Origin: JBFXJF01 sp050175155
Lineage (GTDB): Bacteria; Bacillota; Bacilli; Tepidibacillales; Tepidibacillaceae
Length of the DNA stretch: 64,000 bases
Direction of reading: 5' to 3'
Assembly (NCBI GenBank): GCA_050175155.1
Contig: JBFXJF010000003.1
Coordinates: 62,001 to 126,000, forward strand
This document shows positions 37,260 through 46,129 of this stretch, piece by piece (position 1 is the stretch's first letter; the number at the start of each line of letters is the position of its first letter). Under the pieces are notes generated by a model that was given only the letters and a program-made list of their open reading frames with translations, did no database searches and was not told where the DNA came from. Position numbers and translations under genes: made by a program.

Positions 37260-37541
37260 ATGAAAAAGATACCCATGAGAAAATGTACTGCATGTCAAGA
37301 ATTGAAATCTAAAAGAGAATTAATTCGAATTGTTCGTACTCCAGATAAAATAGTAGAAATTGATCTAAAAGGGAAAAAGTCAGGAAGAGGAGCATATATT
37401 TGTTATCGATCTGACTGTTTACAATTAGCAAAAAAAAAGAAGTCACTTGAAAAAGCATTAGATGTAAAAATTGAAGAAGAGATTTACAATAAAATACAAA
37501 CGGAGATTGAAAAGATAAGTGGAACAAATCAAAGCACTTAA
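37260..37541 (+). CDS. rnpM: RNase P modulator RnpM (YlxR)
   Basis: A 93-residue YlxR-family protein with PMRKCTACQELKSKRELIRI and SGRGAYICYRSDC. In B. subtilis YlxR binds RNase P RNA and modulates its activity. It overlaps ylxQ by 23 bases. Confidence 0.93.
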   Translation: MKKIPMRKCTACQELKSKRELIRIVRTPDKIVEIDLKGKKSGRGAYICYRSDCLQLAKKKKSLEKALDVKIEEEIYNKIQTEIEKISGTNQST

Positions 37542-37818
37542 TTTTTTAGGATTAACGAATAAGGCTGGTAAATTAGTATCTGGGAACGAAAACGTTATAG
37601 AGGCAATTCAAAAAAATAGAGTTTATTTAGTATTTATTGCTGTAGATGCTTCAGAGAATACCAAAAAAAAAGCGATTGACAAGTGTATTTATTATAATGT
37701 TCCTTATAAGATATGCTTTAACAGTGAACAAATAGGACATTCAATTGGTAAAGAGTCACGAATGTTGGTAGCAATTACTGACAATGGATTTAGTAATAGA
37801 TTAAAAGATATAGAATAA
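37519..37818 (+). CDS. ylxQ: L7Ae/L30e-family RNA-binding protein YlxQ
   Basis: A 99-residue member of the L7Ae/L30e/S12e fold: LNFLGLTNKAGKLVSGNENV and YLVFIAVDASENTKKKAIDK. It probably binds kink-turn RNA, as other members do; exact partner unknown. It starts with GTG within rnpM. Confidence 0.93.
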   Translation: MEQIKALNFLGLTNKAGKLVSGNENVIEAIQKNRVYLVFIAVDASENTKKKAIDKCIYYNVPYKICFNSEQIGHSIGKESRMLVAITDNGFSNRLKDIE

Positions 37819-37837
37819 TAAATACGGGGGTGAACCA

Positions 37838-40138
37838 ATGAGTAAATTAAGAGTGCATGAATTAGCAAAAGTTCATGAAGTTCAAAGCAAAGAAATATTA
37901 AATGTATTAAAGAAACTGAATTATCCTGTAAACAATCACATGAGTACTGTTGAAGAGGAAATAATAATAAAAGTTGAAGAATACTTTAATTCTTTAAAAA
38001 CTGGGAAGGTTATTAAGAAGGCAGACGTAAAACCTATATTAAGTGATAGTAAAAATAAGAAGGTTGAAGAACAAATAAATAAATCAGGCGATAAAATTGA
38101 ACTGAAAGTTGATACAAATAAACTATCAGAAAAACAGTCACAAAAAAAGGTTCTAGATAAAGATGAATTTGAAGTAGATATGACAGATTTACCTGTTGGA
38201 ATCGATATTCAAAATAGTAAGATTAAATTAAAAGATGATTTAGTAGATAAGAAAAGAACAAAGATTAGTAAGCCTAAATATAATGATAATAAAAATACAA
38301 ATTATAAAGAAGTACAAAAAAATAATTTAGATAAAAATAAAGGCAATACAAAATTTAAAGATGAAGGAAAACATTTGGAAAAAAAAATTCCTTCAAAAAT
38401 TATATATACTGGTTTCTTAACTGTAGGGGAATTAGCAAAACTTCTTTGTCTAGAGACATCTGAAATTATTAAAAAATTAATGTCATTAGGAATTATGGCT
38501 ACGATAAACCAAGAACTAGAAATTGATGTAATTAAAATAGTTGCTGAAGAATATGGGGTAGAAACAGAAGAAAGAATTCAAATTGATGAGAGTCAGTTTG
38601 AACTAATAGAGGATATTGACCATGAAGAGGACCTCATCGAAAGGGCTCCTATAGTTACAATTATGGGTCATGTTGATCATGGAAAAACTACTTTGCTGGA
38701 TGCAATAAGAAATTCGAAAATTACAGCTGGTGAGGCAGGTGGGATTACACAGCACATTGGTGCATATCAAGTTGAAAGCAAAAATAAAAAGATAACCTTT
38801 TTAGATACGCCAGGTCATGCTGCTTTTACATCAATGCGTGCACGTGGAGCACAGGTTACTGACATTACTATTCTAGTTGTCGCTGCAGATGATGGAGTAA
38901 TGCCACAAACAGTTGAAGCTATAAATCACGCGAAAGCTGCCAATGTTCCTATAATTGTTGCAATAAACAAAATTGATAAACCGAACATAAACATAGATCG
39001 AATTAAACAAGAATTATCTGAACACGGACTTTTATCAGAAGATTGGGGTGGAAGCACAATCTTTGTACCAGTTTCCGCTCTTCGAAATCAAGGTTTAGAT
39101 AATTTATTAGAAATGTTGTTATTACTTGCTGAGGTAGAAGAATATAAAGCTAATCCAAAACGTTTAGCAAGGGGAACTATTATTGAATCTCAACTGGACA
39201 AAGGTAGAGGTGTAGTTGCTACAGTTTTAATACAAAATGGAACGTTAAATATTGGGGATCCAGTTGTTGCGGGAACTACTTATGGCAGAGTTAGAGCTAT
39301 GGTTAATGACAAAGGTAAAAGAATAAAGGAAGCAGGACCATCTACTCCTGTAGAAATAACTGGGCTTAACGAGGTTCCACAGGCTGGAGATCAATTTATT
39401 GCTTTTTCGGAAGAAAGAAAAGCAAGAACTATAAGTGAAAAAAGGGCTCAAAAACTTCGTCAAGAAGAACTAAATGTTACTTCTCGCGTTACACTTGATG
39501 ATTTATTTAAACAAATTCAAGAAGGTGAAATTAAAGAGCTAAACGTAATCATTAAAGGTGATGTGCAAGGTTCAGTAGAAGCATTACAAGGTTCTTTAGA
39601 AAAAATAGATATTGCAGGTGTAAGAGTAAAAACAATTCACAAGGGCGTTGGGGCAATAACTGAAACAGATGTGACGTTAGCATCAGCATCAAACGCTATT
39701 ATTATTGGTTTTAATGTTAGGCCAGAACCACAGGCGAGAATTTCAGCCGAAAATGAAAAGGTTGATATTCGTTTACATCGAATTATATATAAAGTTATTG
39801 AAGAAATAGATGCTGCACTTAGAGGAATGTTGGACCCTGAATATGAAGAGATTGTTATAGGTCGAGCGGAAGTAAGACAAATTTTCAAGGCTTCTAATAT
39901 TGGTATCATAGCAGGTTGTTTTGTAATAGATGGTAAAATACAAAGAAATGCTAAGGCTAGAATAATTAGAGATAGTGTAATAATTTTTGATAGTAACATT
40001 GAATCACTAAAAAGATTTAAGGAAGATACTAAAGAAGTTGCTCAAGGTTACGAATGTGGTATAACAGTTGAAAGATTTACAGATATTAAAGAAGGCGACA
40101 TTATTGAAGCTTATAAAATGGATGTAGTAAAGAGTTGA
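37838..40138 (+). CDS. infB: Translation initiation factor IF-2
   Basis: GTPase that places initiator tRNA on the ribosome; 766 residues. An IF2-N domain (1-50), a Lys/Asn/Asp-rich linker (about 50-185), a second IF2-N-like domain (about 195-240), the G domain with MGHVDHGKTTLLDAI (about 275), DTPGHAAF and NKIDKP, then domains II, III and the C-terminal fMet-tRNA-binding domain. ylxP, which often follows, is absent and rbfA comes next. Confidence 0.97.
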   Translation: MSKLRVHELAKVHEVQSKEILNVLKKLNYPVNNHMSTVEEEIIIKVEEYFNSLKTGKVIKKADVKPILSDSKNKKVEEQINKSGDKIELKVDTNKLSEKQSQKKVLDKDEFEVDMTDLPVGIDIQNSKIKLKDDLVDKKRTKISKPKYNDNKNTNYKEVQKNNLDKNKGNTKFKDEGKHLEKKIPSKIIYTGFLTVGELAKLLCLETSEIIKKLMSLGIMATINQELEIDVIKIVAEEYGVETEERIQIDESQFELIEDIDHEEDLIERAPIVTIMGHVDHGKTTLLDAIRNSKITAGEAGGITQHIGAYQVESKNKKITFLDTPGHAAFTSMRARGAQVTDITILVVAADDGVMPQTVEAINHAKAANVPIIVAINKIDKPNINIDRIKQELSEHGLLSEDWGGSTIFVPVSALRNQGLDNLLEMLLLLAEVEEYKANPKRLARGTIIESQLDKGRGVVATVLIQNGTLNIGDPVVAGTTYGRVRAMVNDKGKRIKEAGPSTPVEITGLNEVPQAGDQFIAFSEERKARTISEKRAQKLRQEELNVTSRVTLDDLFKQIQEGEIKELNVIIKGDVQGSVEALQGSLEKIDIAGVRVKTIHKGVGAITETDVTLASASNAIIIGFNVRPEPQARISAENEKVDIRLHRIIYKVIEEIDAALRGMLDPEYEEIVIGRAEVRQIFKASNIGIIAGCFVIDGKIQRNAKARIIRDSVIIFDSNIESLKRFKEDTKEVAQGYECGITVERFTDIKEGDIIEAYKMDVVKS

Positions 40139-40149
40139 GGTGATCTCAC

Positions 40150-40503
40150 ATGAGTAAAGTTCGTGCAGGTAGAGTTGGGGAGCAAATAAAAAAAGAAATT
40201 AGTAAAATTATTAATACTGAACTAAAAGATCCTAGGATTGGTTTTGTTACTATTACCGGGGTGGATTTAACTGGTGATTTATCTCAAGCAACAGTGCATA
40301 TAAGTGTCTATGGTTCAGAGAAAGAGATTAAAGATACTTTAGAAACAATAGAAAAAGCTAAGGGATTCTTAAGAAGTGAAATTGGTAAAAGAATTAGATT
40401 TCGCCATATACCAGAGTTGTTTTTTAAATTTGATAGTTCTATTGAATATGGTTACAAAATTGAGAAGTTATTAAAAGAAATTAAGGAAACTGATCAGTTA
40501 TGA
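40150..40503 (+). CDS. rbfA: Ribosome-binding factor A
   Basis: 30S maturation factor, 117 residues, with GRVGEQIKKEISKIINTELK, ISVYGSEKE and RIRFRHIPELFFKFD. It overlaps nrnA by four bases. Confidence 0.96.
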   Translation: MSKVRAGRVGEQIKKEISKIINTELKDPRIGFVTITGVDLTGDLSQATVHISVYGSEKEIKDTLETIEKAKGFLRSEIGKRIRFRHIPELFFKFDSSIEYGYKIEKLLKEIKETDQL

Positions 40504-41486
40504 TTTCTTATGACCAACAACTTATAGAGGCAGGAAAGTTTATAAATGAAAATGATGATTTTTTAATTGTGTCCCATGTTCATCCCGATGGTGACACAAT
40601 TTCTTCATCACTAGCAATTGCGTATATTTTAAATATTATGGGAAAATCATATCAACTTATAAATCAAGATAAAATACCAGATAAGTATAATTTTTTAGAT
40701 ATGAGCTATAAGTTTGAAGTGATATCTAGTATTGAAAAGAAGTATACTAATTTAATAACATTAGATATTGCAGAGATTAATAGAGCTGGAAATATCAATG
40801 AATTACTTAATAAAAAAGTTCGCATTTTAAATATTGATCACCATTTTACTAATGATAATTTCGGGGAAATTAATATTGTTATGCCATCTGCAGCAGCTAC
40901 CACGGAAGTAATATACTACTTAATTAATAAGATGGGTATACAATTTGATAAAAATTTAGCAACTTACATTTATACAGGTTTATTGACTGATACGGGCGGT
41001 TTTAGATATTCGAATACTAATTCTAATGTTATGAGGATTGCTGCCGAAATGTTAGAATATGACATATCACCAGCAAGCATAGCAGAAATTACACTAGAAA
41101 CAATAACCAAGAACTATTTGGAAATTTTGAAAAAAGCATTAAGCAACTTAGAAATAGTTGAAGGGTTAAGTATTGCATGGACGACTTTAACATATTCTGA
41201 TCTAGCTAATTTGGAGGAAGAAACAGAGGGGATAGTTAGTTATGCTAGGAATATTGAAGGGGTAGAGGTTGGTATTTTTTTCAGAGAAACCAGCCCAAAT
41301 GAATATAAAGTTAGTTTAAGGTCAAGAAATTTTATTAATGTTGGGACTATTGCTCAAGTCTTCGGTGGCGGAGGTCATAATAGAGCAGCTGGTTTCTCAT
41401 ATAGTGGTCTACTTGATTCAATTAAGTCTGAACTATTAGCTGAAATAAAAAAGACAAAAGAATGGAAAGAGTTTAATGAGTCTTAA
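40500..41486 (+). CDS. nrnA: Oligoribonuclease NrnA (DHH/DHHA1 phosphoesterase)
   Basis: Degrades short RNA oligonucleotides and dephosphorylates pAp. The 328-residue protein has the DHH motifs LIVSHVHPDGDTISSSLA, NIDHHFTND and the DHHA1 C-terminal motif GGGGHNRAAGFSYSG. It sits between rbfA and truB, a frequent order in Bacillota, and overlaps truB by 11 bases. Confidence 0.94.
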   Translation: MISYDQQLIEAGKFINENDDFLIVSHVHPDGDTISSSLAIAYILNIMGKSYQLINQDKIPDKYNFLDMSYKFEVISSIEKKYTNLITLDIAEINRAGNINELLNKKVRILNIDHHFTNDNFGEINIVMPSAAATTEVIYYLINKMGIQFDKNLATYIYTGLLTDTGGFRYSNTNSNVMRIAAEMLEYDISPASIAEITLETITKNYLEILKKALSNLEIVEGLSIAWTTLTYSDLANLEEETEGIVSYARNIEGVEVGIFFRETSPNEYKVSLRSRNFINVGTIAQVFGGGGHNRAAGFSYSGLLDSIKSELLAEIKKTKEWKEFNES

Positions 41487-42384
41487 TATTGATGGGATTT
41501 TACCAATAAATAAGTCTGCAGGCATGACTTCACACGATGTTGTAGCTAAACTCAGAAGAATATTAGGCATAAAAAAAATAGGACATACAGGAACTTTGGA
41601 TCCTGATGTAACAGGTGTTTTACCTATTTGTATTGGCAAGGCGACAAGATTGTCTGATTACCTTATGGAAATGCCGAAAACTTATAAATGTCAACTTACT
41701 TTTGGAATATCTACAGTTACACAGGATTTTTCAGGTGAGATTACAGAGAATGTTCGTATTAATAACTTTGATATAAAGATATTAGAATCTGTAATACGTA
41801 ATTTCGTTGGTGAGATTGAACAAGTACCTCCTATGTATTCTTCAGTTAAAGTTGATGGAAAAAAATTATATGAACTTGCTAGAGAAGGCAAGGAAATAAC
41901 TAGAAAACCAAGGAAAATAACAATATATAGTATTGATATTGAAAAGATAGATATTAGCAAAGATTACCCGGAGATTGATTTTACTGTTAAGTGCTCAAAA
42001 GGTACATATATAAGGACATTATGCGTAGATATAGGTTTGAAAATGGGATACCCAGCTCATATGTCAAAACTACAAAGAACTGAGAGTGGTTCTTTTAAAA
42101 TAGAAAATTCCTATACAATAGAAGATGTCGAAGATTACTTAAAGGGAAATAAGCTAGATGAAATAATTTTTTCAATGGCTGATTCCTTACCTAGTTTTAA
42201 TGAATTAATATTATCGAATGAAGATATAACAAACAAAATCTTTAATGGTCAAACAATCTTTATAGATGAACTTGAATCGTATGAAGGAACATTTAAAATA
42301 TTAAACAAAGAAAGAGATTTAATAGCTTTATACGAGAAAGAAAAAAATTATAAATATGCTAAACCACTAAAAGTTTTTAAATGA
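41476..42384 (+). CDS. truB: tRNA pseudouridine(55) synthase
   Basis: Makes pseudouridine 55 in the T-loop of tRNAs. The 302-residue protein has the catalytic Asp in GHTGTLDPDVTGVLPIC, then YSSVKVDGKKLYELAREGKE and CSKGTYIRTLCVDIG. It starts inside nrnA. Confidence 0.96.
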   Translation: MSLNIDGILPINKSAGMTSHDVVAKLRRILGIKKIGHTGTLDPDVTGVLPICIGKATRLSDYLMEMPKTYKCQLTFGISTVTQDFSGEITENVRINNFDIKILESVIRNFVGEIEQVPPMYSSVKVDGKKLYELAREGKEITRKPRKITIYSIDIEKIDISKDYPEIDFTVKCSKGTYIRTLCVDIGLKMGYPAHMSKLQRTESGSFKIENSYTIEDVEDYLKGNKLDEIIFSMADSLPSFNELILSNEDITNKIFNGQTIFIDELESYEGTFKILNKERDLIALYEKEKNYKYAKPLKVFK

Positions 42385-42421
42385 TGACTTTTCATATTTA
42401 TAGATTAAAAGGCGGAAAAAA

Positions 42422-43354
42422 ATGATTGTTTATAATATTATAGATACGAATATCAAATATAAGCAAAGTCCAAATATTATGGCAATAGGGTATTTTGATG
42501 GAGTACATTTAGGTCATCAAAAGGTAATATCTAAGGCGCTCGAAAGAGCAAAGGAAAATAATATAATATGTAGTGTAATGATATTCGAACCGCATCCACA
42601 TGAAATAATTGGAGTCACAAACAAGGTTGAGAAAATAACACCAATAAACAGTAAAATTAATCAACTTAAAAAACTCGGTGTTAATATATGTTATATAGTT
42701 AAATTTACAAAAAACTTCGCAAATACCAGCCCAAGAAACTTTATTGATGAAATTTTAATTCAACTGAATGTTAAAGGGATTGTAGTAGGATATGATTTCA
42801 CTTTTGGTAAAAACGGTTCTGGAAATCCTGAAACATTAAAAGAATTAAGTAAAAACATTTATACAGTAGATATTATAGAACCTTATTTTTTATCTAATAT
42901 AAAAATAAGTAGCACTAGAATTAGGGATTGTTTAATTAGTGGTAATATTACTGATGCAAATAAAATGCTCGGTAGAAGTTATTCTTTTAAAGGGAAAGTG
43001 GTACATGGGGATGGAAGAGGAAGAGATATAGGATTTCCAACTGTTAATTTAGAGTTAATTGACGACTATAGTAAAATAAAGAATGGTGTTTATACTGTTA
43101 ATGTTAAATATAATGGTAATAAATTATTAGGTGTTATGAATGTTGGTTACAGACCGACATTTTCACCTGATAATGTAATTAAATACGAAGTATACATAAT
43201 CGATTTCAATGAAGAAATATATGGACAAGAATTAGAAGTTGAGTTACTTTATTATTTAAGGGAAGAAAAAAAATATAGTAACATAGAGGATTTGAAAAAA
43301 CAAATAAATATTGATATTGTTAGTGCAGAAGAGTTTAAAGTTGATATAATATAG
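42422..43354 (+). CDS. ribF: Bifunctional riboflavin kinase/FAD synthetase
   Basis: Converts riboflavin to FMN and FAD. The 310-residue protein has an N-terminal nucleotidyltransferase (GYFDGVHLGHQKVISKAL, STRIRDCLISGNI) and a C-terminal kinase domain (GDGRGRDIGFPTVNLEL, GVMNVGYRPTF). It ends the operon; rpsO has its own promoter. Confidence 0.96.
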   Translation: MIVYNIIDTNIKYKQSPNIMAIGYFDGVHLGHQKVISKALERAKENNIICSVMIFEPHPHEIIGVTNKVEKITPINSKINQLKKLGVNICYIVKFTKNFANTSPRNFIDEILIQLNVKGIVVGYDFTFGKNGSGNPETLKELSKNIYTVDIIEPYFLSNIKISSTRIRDCLISGNITDANKMLGRSYSFKGKVVHGDGRGRDIGFPTVNLELIDDYSKIKNGVYTVNVKYNGNKLLGVMNVGYRPTFSPDNVIKYEVYIIDFNEEIYGQELEVELLYYLREEKKYSNIEDLKKQINIDIVSAEEFKVDII

Positions 43355-43360
43355 TTTAGC

Positions 43361-43390
43361 TTTACTTTTTTTACCTAAATATGCTATAAT
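43361..43390 (+). promoter_or_regulatory. Sigma-A promoter for rpsO
   Basis: TTTACT (43361-43366), an 18-base spacer and TATAAT (43385-43390), with TG one base before the -10. Confidence 0.65.
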
Positions 43391-43432
43391 ATAAAATGTT
43401 GTTTATATAGAAATATACTATATAAAAATTAC

Positions 43433-43481
43433 TTATTCTAGGATTAGCGATACTCCGACGTTTTTCTTGGTATAAGGATAA
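43433..43481 (+). promoter_or_regulatory. Probable S15-responsive leader of rpsO
   Basis: ttattc (43433-43438) can pair with ggataa (43476-43481), enclosing a second stem in which ata..ccga (43450-43458) pairs with ttggtat (43467-43473). It ends about 8 bases before the rpsO ribosome binding site. S15 represses its own mRNA through leader structures in Geobacillus and other bacteria; the match here is by position and shape only. Confidence 0.5.
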
Positions 43482-43500
43482 AATTTAAAGGAGGAAAAAA

Positions 43501-43767
43501 ATGCTTACACAAGAACGTAAACAGAAATTAATTGAAGATTACAAAATTCATGACACGGACACTGGGTCTCCGGAAATACAGATTGCTATACTTACTGATA
43601 AAATCAATTACTTAAATGAACATTTACGTGTTCATAAGAAAGATCATCATTCTCGTCGGGGATTATTGAAGATGGTTGGAAAACGTCGTCATTTATTAAC
43701 TTATCTAAAAAACAAAGATATTCAACGTTATCGTGAGTTAATTACAAAAGTTGGTTTAAGAAGGTAA
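43501..43767 (+). CDS. rpsO: 30S ribosomal protein S15
   Basis: Primary-binding small-subunit protein, 88 residues, with DTGSPEIQIAILTDKINYLN and HKKDHHSRRGLLKMVGKRR. An aaaggagg site precedes the ATG; a strong terminator follows. Confidence 0.98.
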   Translation: MLTQERKQKLIEDYKIHDTDTGSPEIQIAILTDKINYLNEHLRVHKKDHHSRRGLLKMVGKRRHLLTYLKNKDIQRYRELITKVGLRR

Positions 43768-43789
43768 ATATTATTAACAATTATATTAT

Positions 43790-43816
43790 AAAAAGCGGGC
43801 TTATCCCGCTTTTTAT
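43790..43816 (+). terminator. Rho-independent terminator after rpsO
   Basis: aaaaagcggg pairs with cccgcttttt around cttat, ten perfect pairs with a T-run built into the 3' arm. Confidence 0.88.
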
Positions 43817-43907
43817 AATATATATTTATTATATTTGGTTTATAATGGAGATAATAGTTAATATACATAGAAGCTAAATAATAATCCTTATAAGGAGGGA
43901 GTTTTTT

Positions 43908-46016
43908 TTGGATATGAATAAAAAAATTTATAAGTTCGATTTAGATGGGCGATCTCTAGTTATAGAAACTGGTGAACTGGCTAAACAAGCTAATGCGTCA
44001 GTTTTAGTAAGATTTGAAGATACTGTTATACTTGTTGCTGTTACATCATCAAAAGAACCTAAGAATTTAGATTTTTTCCCATTAACAGTTAATTATGAAG
44101 AACGTCTCTACGCAGTCGGAAAGATTCCGGGAGGCTTTATAAAGAGAGAGGGCAGACCGAGTGAGAAAGCAATATTAGCTAGTAGACTAATTGATAGACC
44201 AATTCGTCCGCTTTTTCCAGATGGTTTTAGAAATGAAGTTCAAATATCCGCAACTGTTCTTTCAGCAGATCAGAATTGTTCTTCAGAGATAGCAGCTATG
44301 ATTGGAACATCATTGGCGTTATCTATTTCTGATATTCCTTTTAGTGGACCTATTGCAGGAGTGGAAGTTGGTAGAATAGATGGTAAATTTATAATAAACC
44401 CAACCATGGAAGAAATGGGAAAAAGTGATATTAATTTAACTGTTGCTGGTACTTTTGAAGCTATAAACATGGTAGAGGCTGGCGCTAAGATGGTATCAGA
44501 AGAAATTATGCTTGAGGCTATTATGTTTGGGCATGAAAAGATTAAGGAGTTAATTAGTTTTCAAGAGAAGATTATTAGTGAAATCGGTAAAGAAAAGATA
44601 AAAGTAATTCTTCAGCAAGTAGATCCACAAATTGATGAAATTGTTAAAAACTATGCAAAAGTTAAAATAGTTCAAGCTATTCAAATTGAAGAAAAACATG
44701 CTAGACAAGAAGAACTTGATAAAATTATTAAAGAAACAATGGAATTCTTCACTAATGAATATGAAGAAAAACTTAAAGATATCGAAGAAGTTCTTAATAA
44801 AATTATTAAAGATGAAGTGAGAAGATTAATTTTGGACGAATCTATAAGACCTGATGGTAGAGGTCTTGATGAAATAAGACCTATTTCTACATCTATTGGA
44901 TTACTTCCAAGACCACACGGTTCTGGATTGTTCACTCGCGGGCAAACACAGGCTTTGAGTGTCTGTACCTTAGGGGCATTGGGAGATATGCAGATCCTAG
45001 ATGGATTAGATTTAGAAGAATCTAAGAGATTTATGCATCATTACAATTTCCCACCATTTAGTGTTGGTGAGGCAAGACCCCTTAGGGGACCAGGTAGAAG
45101 AGAGATTGGACATGGTGCACTTGGAGAAAGAGCTTTGGAGCCAATTATTCCTTCAGAAGAAGATTTCCCTTATACAATTCGATTAGTTGCGGAAGTCCTA
45201 GAGTCAAACGGATCATCTTCTCAAGCAAGTATATGCGCTGGTACTTTATCTTTAATGCATGCTGGTGTTCCGATAAAGGCTCCGGTAGCAGGTATAGCAA
45301 TGGGATTAATTAAAGATGGTGATAAAGTTGCAGTTTTGACTGATATTCAAGGATTGGAAGATCATTTTGGTGATATGGATTTTAAGGTTGCTGGTACAAG
45401 TCAGGGAATTACAGCACTACAAATGGATATAAAAATTCTTGGGATTAATAGAGAAATTCTTGAAAAAGCATTGAAACAGGCTAAAGATGGAAGAATGTTT
45501 ATATTGGGTAAAATGAATGAAACTATATCTGAACCTAATAAAGAGATGTCAAAATACGCACCAAAGATTATTACTTTAAAAATTAATTCTGAAAAAATTA
45601 GAGATGTAATTGGTCCAAGTGGCAGGATAATAAATAAAATTATTGAAGACACGGGTGTAAAGATAGATATTGAGCAAGATGGTAGAATTTTCATAGCATC
45701 AACTAATACAGAAATGAATGAGAAAGCAAAAAAAATAATTGAGGATTTAGTTAAAGAAGTTGAAATTGGTCAAACATATTTAGGAATAGTAAAAAGAATA
45801 GAGAAGTTTGGGGCATTTGTAGAAATTTTTCAAGGAAAAGAAGGACTAGTTCATATCTCGCAATTAGATATAAATCGAGTAGAAAAAGTAGAAGATGTTA
45901 TAGCAATTGGAGATTCAATAATGGTTAAAGTAACTGAAATTGACAATCAGGGACGTATAAATCTTTCCCGAAAAGCAGCATTAAAAGATAACCAAGTTAG
46001 TAGTGAAAATAGTTAA
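43908..46016 (+). CDS. pnp: Polyribonucleotide nucleotidyltransferase
   Basis: 3'-5' phosphorolytic exoribonuclease, 702 residues. Two RNase PH domains (first core VRFEDTVILVAVTSSKEPKN; second HNFPPFSVGEARPLRGPGRR-like block at about 380-400), a helical linker, then KH (IGPSGRIINKIIEDTGVKID) and S1 (GIVKRIEKFGAFVEIFQGKE) domains. It starts with TTG at 43908, nine bases after aaggagg; an ATG two codons later is the alternative. Confidence 0.96.
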   Translation: MDMNKKIYKFDLDGRSLVIETGELAKQANASVLVRFEDTVILVAVTSSKEPKNLDFFPLTVNYEERLYAVGKIPGGFIKREGRPSEKAILASRLIDRPIRPLFPDGFRNEVQISATVLSADQNCSSEIAAMIGTSLALSISDIPFSGPIAGVEVGRIDGKFIINPTMEEMGKSDINLTVAGTFEAINMVEAGAKMVSEEIMLEAIMFGHEKIKELISFQEKIISEIGKEKIKVILQQVDPQIDEIVKNYAKVKIVQAIQIEEKHARQEELDKIIKETMEFFTNEYEEKLKDIEEVLNKIIKDEVRRLILDESIRPDGRGLDEIRPISTSIGLLPRPHGSGLFTRGQTQALSVCTLGALGDMQILDGLDLEESKRFMHHYNFPPFSVGEARPLRGPGRREIGHGALGERALEPIIPSEEDFPYTIRLVAEVLESNGSSSQASICAGTLSLMHAGVPIKAPVAGIAMGLIKDGDKVAVLTDIQGLEDHFGDMDFKVAGTSQGITALQMDIKILGINREILEKALKQAKDGRMFILGKMNETISEPNKEMSKYAPKIITLKINSEKIRDVIGPSGRIINKIIEDTGVKIDIEQDGRIFIASTNTEMNEKAKKIIEDLVKEVEIGQTYLGIVKRIEKFGAFVEIFQGKEGLVHISQLDINRVEKVEDVIAIGDSIMVKVTEIDNQGRINLSRKAALKDNQVSSENS

Positions 46017-46023
46017 TATTTTT

Positions 46024-46052
46024 GGGAGTCAGATTTATATCTGTCTCTTTTT
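46024..46052 (+). terminator. Rho-independent terminator after pnp
   Basis: gggag-cagat pairs with atctg-ctct (one T-T mismatch) around ttat, followed by a T-run (46048-46052). Confidence 0.75.
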
Positions 46053-46059
46053 AATTTAG

Positions 46060-46088
46060 TTGAGTTAGTAATTTATTTTTGATATATT
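46060..46088 (+). promoter_or_regulatory. Sigma-A promoter for the M16 peptidase-dut-spo0E group
   Basis: TTGAGT (46060-46065), a 17-base spacer and TATATT (46083-46088), with TG one base before the -10. Confidence 0.7.
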
Positions 46089-46129
46089 AAAGTAGTTGTT
46101 ATTTGGAATAACGGGTAAGGGGGATATTA

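Noticed and set aside
43841..43846. TATAAT before pnp as a promoter
   Set aside because: The -10 is good and a promoter is expected after the rpsO terminator, but no convincing -35 was found, so it was not listed.
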